Assembly: GCF_004379255.2 (NCBI RefSeq)
Contig: NC_056033.1
Coordinates: forward strand, 21,320,209-21,384,208
Direction: 5' to 3'
Origin: Salvia splendens
Taxonomy: Eukaryota > Streptophyta > Magnoliopsida > Lamiales > Lamiaceae
DNA length: 64,000 bases
A program made the translations under genes and the position numbers. Shown one piece after another: positions 59,371 through 64,000 of the stretch. Each line of letters begins with the position of its first letter. Position 1 is the first letter of the stretch. The notes beneath the pieces were generated by a model. It was not told the origin of the DNA, searched no databases, and saw nothing but the letters and a program-made list of their open reading frames with translations.

Positions 59371-59610
59371 ACAAGGCAAGATTTAGGAGAATCAATCACA
59401 ATGACACTCCAGAAATAGTTCGGCATAATTAGAGGAATAGATCGATAGCATTAAAAGTAGATTGATACCATTGATAATATTCCATATATGTGCCTCTTGT
59501 AATACCTATAAAAGGGGGCAACTTATGTAGAACAATATCATCAAGAAATATTCAATAAACCTTTTCGTTCTCTTGCATTCCTCCTACCATGCCTGATATA
59601 TCTTTGAAGA
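59365..59610 (+). repeat. 3' LTR of the short-LTR copia element
   Basis: 246 bp, TGTTAAACAAGG…TTTGAAGA, followed by GCTAC. Confidence 0.95.
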
Positions 59611-59615
59611 GCTAC

Positions 59616-61149
59616 AACCAAATAAATTTTAAGGTACGGTGGAAAAAAGAGATGATCATACAACTATCCTTCACAAGCAACCAAATACAAAAGAATTTCA
59701 ATTCATATTTTCTTTTTAGTAAATTATGTTTTGTTTTATGTGTTCAAAATGCATTTATTCATCCCCAAATAGTGCGTAATTTCTTCTATTGATTCCGATT
59801 GTTATCATAAATTTGTGCATGAGAAAATAACAAAGTTAACATAACATTATTTGAATATTGGAATGAAGAACTGTTATTATAGAGTAGCATTACTGTCAGA
59901 AATAACAGAATCAATAGAACCCAAAATGAAATAATTTGAATTGCAGTTACATATATGTTCAAATCAATTTATAATTCAATTAGCTTTAAAGAAATAATTT
60001 TTATTTTTAAACTAATAGTTAGTATGGGTAATTCTAAATACTAAAGTTGATTGGCTTTCAATCAATCAAAGAAATCCAATCAATTTGTAAAATGGAGGAA
60101 AAATCAGTAACAAAATTGCTAACAGAAGTTTACAAACATGTCATTCAACATTAATACTTTACCTCGTAATGAACAACTATTTGTTTCAAATTAGTATTAA
60201 CTCCCGTGCTATGCACGGGTCATATGATTTTCACTTAATGAATACAAATTCTAAATAATTCAACATAAACATAAACAAAAACTAATATCATTATGTACAC
60301 TTAAAAAAAATGTACTTCTCCCTTCTCACCCTAAGTAAAGCATTTCCTATTCAGCACATGATTTTATATGTTGTATTTTGTGAATTGAGTGGGTTAGGAA
60401 TAAAGTAAGACATACGATAAAGTAGAAATAATTATGTTTCCATTTTAGAAAATGTGTTAATTAGAGTAAAAATCTCATAAATTTCTTGATGTAAGATATA
60501 AATAATTTTTTTGTATAGACCTATTGTACTACGCACTCCGTCCCTTAAAAGTATGAACTTTTTTCTTTTTAATTCATCCCTGAAAAGTATGAATATTCTA
60601 ATTTTTGAAACTATTTTCTCTCTAATGAGGTGAGACACAATCTCCGCTAACAATATTTTAAAACATTTTTTTATCTATCTCTCTTTTATTTTACCAATTA
60701 TTATGCATTAAAATCCATGTCAAATTAAATATTTATATTTTTCAAGAACAAATGAAATATAATCTTTATATGTATACATCTCTCTCACACTAAATAGATA
60801 GTGTAGAAGAGTGATAGAATTAGAAATATCAATAAAGTGGTGCTATTATGTAATAATAACGACAATAATAATTAAATAATAATACTAATATCAAATATTT
60901 TACTTACACATATACTATCTGTAATTTTTCCCCCAATATATTAGGTGATAATTGTGTTATCACATAAATGGTACACAGAAAAATTAACGGTGATTAAACC
61001 AAGCCCAAATTAAAAGTCAATTAGAAGTTAAAAATGAGAGTTCTCTTAATTAAGTATTGGAATAGTAGTTGGGCTGTTAACTTATAAATTATGGAGTAAA
61101 TTAACGGTGATTAATACATAAAATATGCAATAGCAAGCAACTCTCTCCG
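59616..61149. other. AT-rich spacer, no gene
   Basis: A Stowaway-like end (CACTCCGTCCCTTAAAAGTA, about 60,534) occurs without a clear partner. A TA-rich stretch with TAATAATAAC repeats lies at about 60,850-60,890. Nothing else is supportable. Confidence 0.45.
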
Positions 61150-61152
61150 TTA

Positions 61153-61592
61153 GAGTGTCCACAATGGAGGAGATCAACCACGAAATAGCCAACCAACAGC
61201 CACAAAAAATCTTCCACAGCCACAAAAACTTGTCCAGCTCAATGGACAGTGACGCCACAGCCACAAATCACATTATTTTATCAATTTTATCAATTGTTAA
61301 TATATTTTAATTGGACTAGAACAAAATTAATTGGACAAAAATAAATAGAATGGAATGGAGCAAAAAAAATGAATTGGGAATAGATATTTAATAGAAATAA
61401 ATTCAGAAAAAATATAAACAATTAAAAAAAAATTACCGCCCGTCCGCCGCGCCGGTTGCCGCCCCCACCACCCCTTCCATGCCTTCCATGCCGCAAACGC
61501 GGCGAGGCCCCCATCCGCCGACCCCGCCCCTTCCTGCCGCGGCTTCACGCTTCCAGCAGTGGTGCGCCGCAGCGCCACCACTCTGGACACTC
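61153..61592. mobile_element. Tourist-like (PIF/Harbinger) MITE with GC-rich core
   Basis: Left end GAGTGTCCACAATGG, right end the inverted GAGTGTCCAGAGTGG; TTA is duplicated at 61,150-61,152 and 61,593-61,595. The left half is AT-rich and the right half (about 61,435-61,590) GC-rich with Pro/Ala-rich pseudo-frames on both strands. No transposase. It lies ~170 bases upstream of the CSLC pseudogene start. Confidence 0.85.
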
Positions 61593-61763
61593 TTATGTAA
61601 CCGCCGCACCCGTTTCTCTTTGCACCTCTCCACTCTCATCCACAATGAAGCTTTTGTAGCACCCCTTCTAGCTAACCTTTCAATCTCAGCCTTTGTTCTA
61701 CCAAAAATTATTTTCCCCTAATTTTCGAAAAAGAGCCACCGAAAAATTCCATCTTGAATTGAA

Positions 61764-62985
61764 ATGGCTCCATCTCTGTGGTGGGCGAATGAGACACACA
61801 GAGGCACGTAGGTGGTGGTGAAAGATGGAGAATCCGAACAACTGACCCACGTAGAGCTCGAATTCCCCTTCGACGATGACTTCCTGTACCAAAATGATGT
61901 CGTTCCCAAGTGCAGCCGGCAAGCAGTGTTGGTTGAAAAAATTGACTGTGATACAAAGATAAACTAACCGGGCGTAATACAACCCAATGAAGAACGGAGA
62001 AACTAAACGGAAATAAACTGAATTGAAATAACAAATTAGAAACTATTAGCCGTAGATATAATTTGTAAGCGGTAGATATAATTTGTAAGCCGAGTCGAGA
62101 AGTGCTCTCGGTTTGGCATGTCGTCCCCAAAGATAAAACAACTTCGTCTCTAAAGTAGCAGCACCGCTAGCAGCAGAGCTCCGGCGAACGGGAGTAAGGC
62201 GGGGGCAGAGCTTCGACGGGAAGACTATGCAAAGAGGGAGAGAGCTATGCAAATGATATGAGTTTGTTGTGTGTTCAATCGTTTGCAATGCATGAAGTGA
62301 CTGCCTATTTATAGGCCAAGTCCACCCATTGGGCATTGATGGAGTCATTAGCCATTATGTGTGTCATGATGGCTTGACTGTAACCGCCGGGGGTTACTGA
62401 CTGGTGCACTAGCCATTCGGCGCGCGCGTGTGGGCTCCGTCACACGTCTTGTTCCACGATAATTATTACACATAATACTTCATCTTATTAAATACTTCAT
62501 CAAAGAAGTTTATCATCCCCGATATGGGATAATTAACACTCAGTTAATTAATCCCTTAGTTTTTCTCATAGCCCATTTCTAGTTTTATTGTGACCAACTT
62601 TAATATATTATTTTTCTCACTCACATGGAATCGGATTTGAGAAAATGAATATACTACGATTATCTACTCGGAACGTAGATTGACGCTATTGCATTTAATT
62701 TCACAAAATTAAATGTTTGTAACATTTATTATTAGTCAAAGTCATTTGACCAAGCACGATTCCAACAAGCAGCTCACTTGGTCCTCCTCCTCAAGGCCCA
62801 CCGACCACCGGCTGCGTCACCTCCATTGCTGCCGCGTTCCCTCCCTCAACTCTGTCGTCCGCCGCAGCATGGCCTTGGACCGCCTCTGCATCAAGGCGTT
62901 TCGGCTGCTGCCGCTCCTCCTGCTCGGTCCCAAGATTGTGGCTTACTTCAAAGGCTGACATTTTCGGCAGTGGAACTCCACTTCT
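61764..62985 (+). pseudogene. Cellulose synthase-like C (CSLC) N-terminal pseudogene, split by a solo LTR
   Basis: The ATG at 61,764 opens MAPSLWWANETHRGT, then TAG at 61,809, then VVVKDGESEQLTHVELEFPF and QNDVVPKCSRQA up to 61,926. After the solo LTR (61,927-62,767) and the repeated AGCAG, the frame resumes with HLVLLLKAHR, a shift to TGCVTSIAAAF, another shift, then VVRRSMALDRLCIKAFRLLP and LLLLGPKIVAYFKG. TGA follows where the family has Trp, then HF. The MAP…WW…GT.VVVK start, LLLKAHR, the hydrophobic first membrane helix and (A/V)AYFKGWHF are the N-terminal signature of CSLC xyloglucan-glucan synthases of the Golgi. The glycosyltransferase domain is missing. One premature stop, at least two frameshifts and the LTR make it dead. 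Recognition is from family motifs and should be confirmed by search. Confidence 0.8.
61927..62767 (-). mobile_element. Copia-type solo LTR (841 bp)
   Basis: Starts TGTTGGTTG and ends GATTCCAACA, flanked by AGCAG at 61,922-61,926 and 62,768-62,772. Minus orientation is inferred from the TATA-like sequence, whose complement reads GGCCTATAAATAGGCAG (about 62,303-62,319), and from the copia-like start TGTTGGAATCGTGCTTGG. No primer-binding site, polypurine tract or internal sequence adjoins. It interrupts the CSLC pseudogene. Confidence 0.9.
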
Positions 62986-63077
62986 AGCATAAGCTTTTGT
63001 AGTAATGGTGCAATTTTATAAATAATGCTACAAAGCTTCACTTCTAATAAGCCAAATAAAGTGATGTACACGTCTTA
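62986..63077. other. Short spacer with an inverted motif
   Basis: TAGCATAAGCTTTTGTAG and CTACAAAGCTTC form a loose inverted pair. Ends at the putative target site TTA of the next MITE. Confidence 0.35.
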
Positions 63078-63534
63078 AGAGCATGCACATCGGTGCTCTT
63101 GCGCAAGGACGACGTCCGTGCCGTCAGCAAGAGCAGACCCCTGAAAAATTCAGATTTAATAAAAAAAATATTTTCCCACTTCCTAATAAAATATATCCAT
63201 TTTTTCCACACTTTTAATTTATTTTTTCATTATTTTTACCCCAAAATTCATACTTTCATCTAAAAATATTCGCATTTCAAACACAAAAAATGACACTATA
63301 CCAAACAACTCTCTCAATCTCAATTTTTAGGATTTTAATTATGTATTTTTAATTTTTAGGATTTTAATTATGTAAATTTTAATTTTTTAGTAATTTGTAA
63401 TGGTATCGGGTATTTTTAATGCATTTTAATATTGTGGAAATGTTTTTAGTAATTGAAGTATTTAAATTGAATAATGTAATGGTGGGACCCTTGAGCATGC
63501 CGTGCGGAAGAGAATGGATGTGGACGTTGTGCTC
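63078..63534. mobile_element. Tourist-like MITE (tentative)
   Basis: The left end AGAGCATGCACATCGGTGCTC and the right end (inverted GAGCACAACGTCCACATC) are similar; TTA lies outside both (63,075-63,077 and 63,535-63,537). AT-rich and non-coding inside. One base of register at the left end is uncertain. Confidence 0.55.
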
Positions 63535-63537
63535 TTA

Positions 63538-64000
63538 CCAAAGAGCATGGAGGTGGAAGCTCTAAAGCTATTACACATCAACTTCTCATTTTCCCTCCAA
63601 AAAGGGCAAAAATGTCATTTCATCCAACTGACACTTTGTATTAGTATGTAGATGAAACTTCTACTTTGTTTGAAGTGAGAAATTAAAAGTTAACATTAAG
63701 TTTACACACCTCATCCATAAACAATACTCCCTCAGTCCCAACTTAATTACGGAAATAGATCAGAATTGATATGTGAATATGAGTGCATCATCATCATCGT
63801 AATCATAGTAGTAGTAATAGTAGTAAACGTTAGTAGTACCACTACTATATGAGCAGCAGTGAATGCAAATACAATCTTCACATTGCCTGCTTTCACTTGC
63901 CACCACCAAAAACACCCCCTACTCCTCCAATCTTGTGACAACCTTCAACCTTGGAAGCACGCATATTGCGATGTGTGTGAGTATCCTATGAATGGGATGT
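63538..64000. other. Spacer, Stowaway end and trinucleotide repeats
   Basis: CTCCCTCAGTCCCAACTTAA at 63,728 is a Stowaway-like terminus whose partner, if any, is beyond the window or lost. ATC and TAG trinucleotide runs occupy about 63,786-63,850. No gene is seen. Confidence 0.45.

Larger units (their letters stand above)
54212..59610 (+). mobile_element. Short-LTR copia retrotransposon
   Basis: LTRs at 54,212-54,457 and 59,365-59,610 are both 246 bp, with the direct duplication GCTAC outside (54,207-54,211 and 59,611-59,615). The primer-binding site TGGTATCAGAGC (54,458-54,469) follows directly, and the polypurine tract GAGGGGGAG precedes the right LTR. Order gag, protease, integrase, RT, RNase H is the copia order. 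The LTRs differ at about 5 positions by eye. Short LTRs and a UBN2-type gag suggest the Ale/Retrofit group, which is inference. The polyprotein is interrupted by stops and frameshifts, so this copy is not autonomous. Confidence 0.95.

Noticed and set aside
62713..62987. An independent small host gene at the right of the solo LTR
   Set aside because: The frames begin inside the solo LTR or mix frames; the sequence is better explained as the second half of the CSLC pseudogene.

Overview
This window is nuclear DNA of a flowering plant. It has spliced plant-type genes (60S ribosomal protein L10, a B3-domain protein, a KH/STAR-type RNA-binding protein), AT-rich introns, many MITEs, and long nested Ty1/copia and Ty3/gypsy elements. 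The gene families and transposon repertoire fit a eudicot. I cannot fix the species from sequence alone.

Layout. (1) 1-12.4 kb is the gene-bearing end: the last four exons of a KH gene (+), a PIF/Harbinger transposase relic (-), a truncated copia LTR abutting a decayed 5.8S rDNA fragment, a B3 gene (+, complete) and an RPL10 gene (-, complete). Several MITEs sit in introns and spacers. (2) 12.6-17.8 kb is a repeat patch: Stowaway-like MITEs, a ~600-bp near-perfect palindrome, a 148-bp tandem array and the 3' end of a copia element. (3) 17,834-27,028 is a complete copia element (-) with similar LTRs and a GAATG target duplication, but a ruined interior. (4) 27,389-49,958 is an Athila-like gypsy element (+), ATATG duplication, with a degraded gag-pol and ATHILA-type ORF and a second, unrelated LTR-like segment inside its leader. 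Nested in its 3' non-coding part at 40,357-47,520 is a younger gypsy-type element (GTGAA duplication) that carries only an open gag-protease ORF. (5) 50,735-52,779 is a PIF/Harbinger element (TAA duplication) keeping only a broken ORF1. (6) 54,212-59,610 is a short-LTR copia element (+, GCTAC duplication) with recognisable but interrupted gag-pol. (7) 61.1-63.5 kb holds a Tourist-like element and a cellulose-synthase-like C (CSLC) gene fragment split by a copia-type solo LTR with an AGCAG duplication.

The three host genes are unrelated housekeeping or regulatory genes; no operon-like or pathway cluster is visible. About three quarters of the window is transposon-derived. Nesting order and LTR divergence agree: the outer gypsy LTRs differ more than those of the element nested in it. 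Recurrent TAG/TGA stops where CAG/CGA/TGG codons are expected point to C-to-T decay of methylated elements.

Most worth a second look: the gag-protease-only nested element, the copia element whose interior is far more decayed than its LTRs, the split CSLC pseudogene, the chimeric leader of the outer gypsy element, the large palindrome, and a CCGGCCGGGT-centred motif shared by LTRs of two different superfamilies. LTR divergences quoted are hand counts by eye, not alignments.
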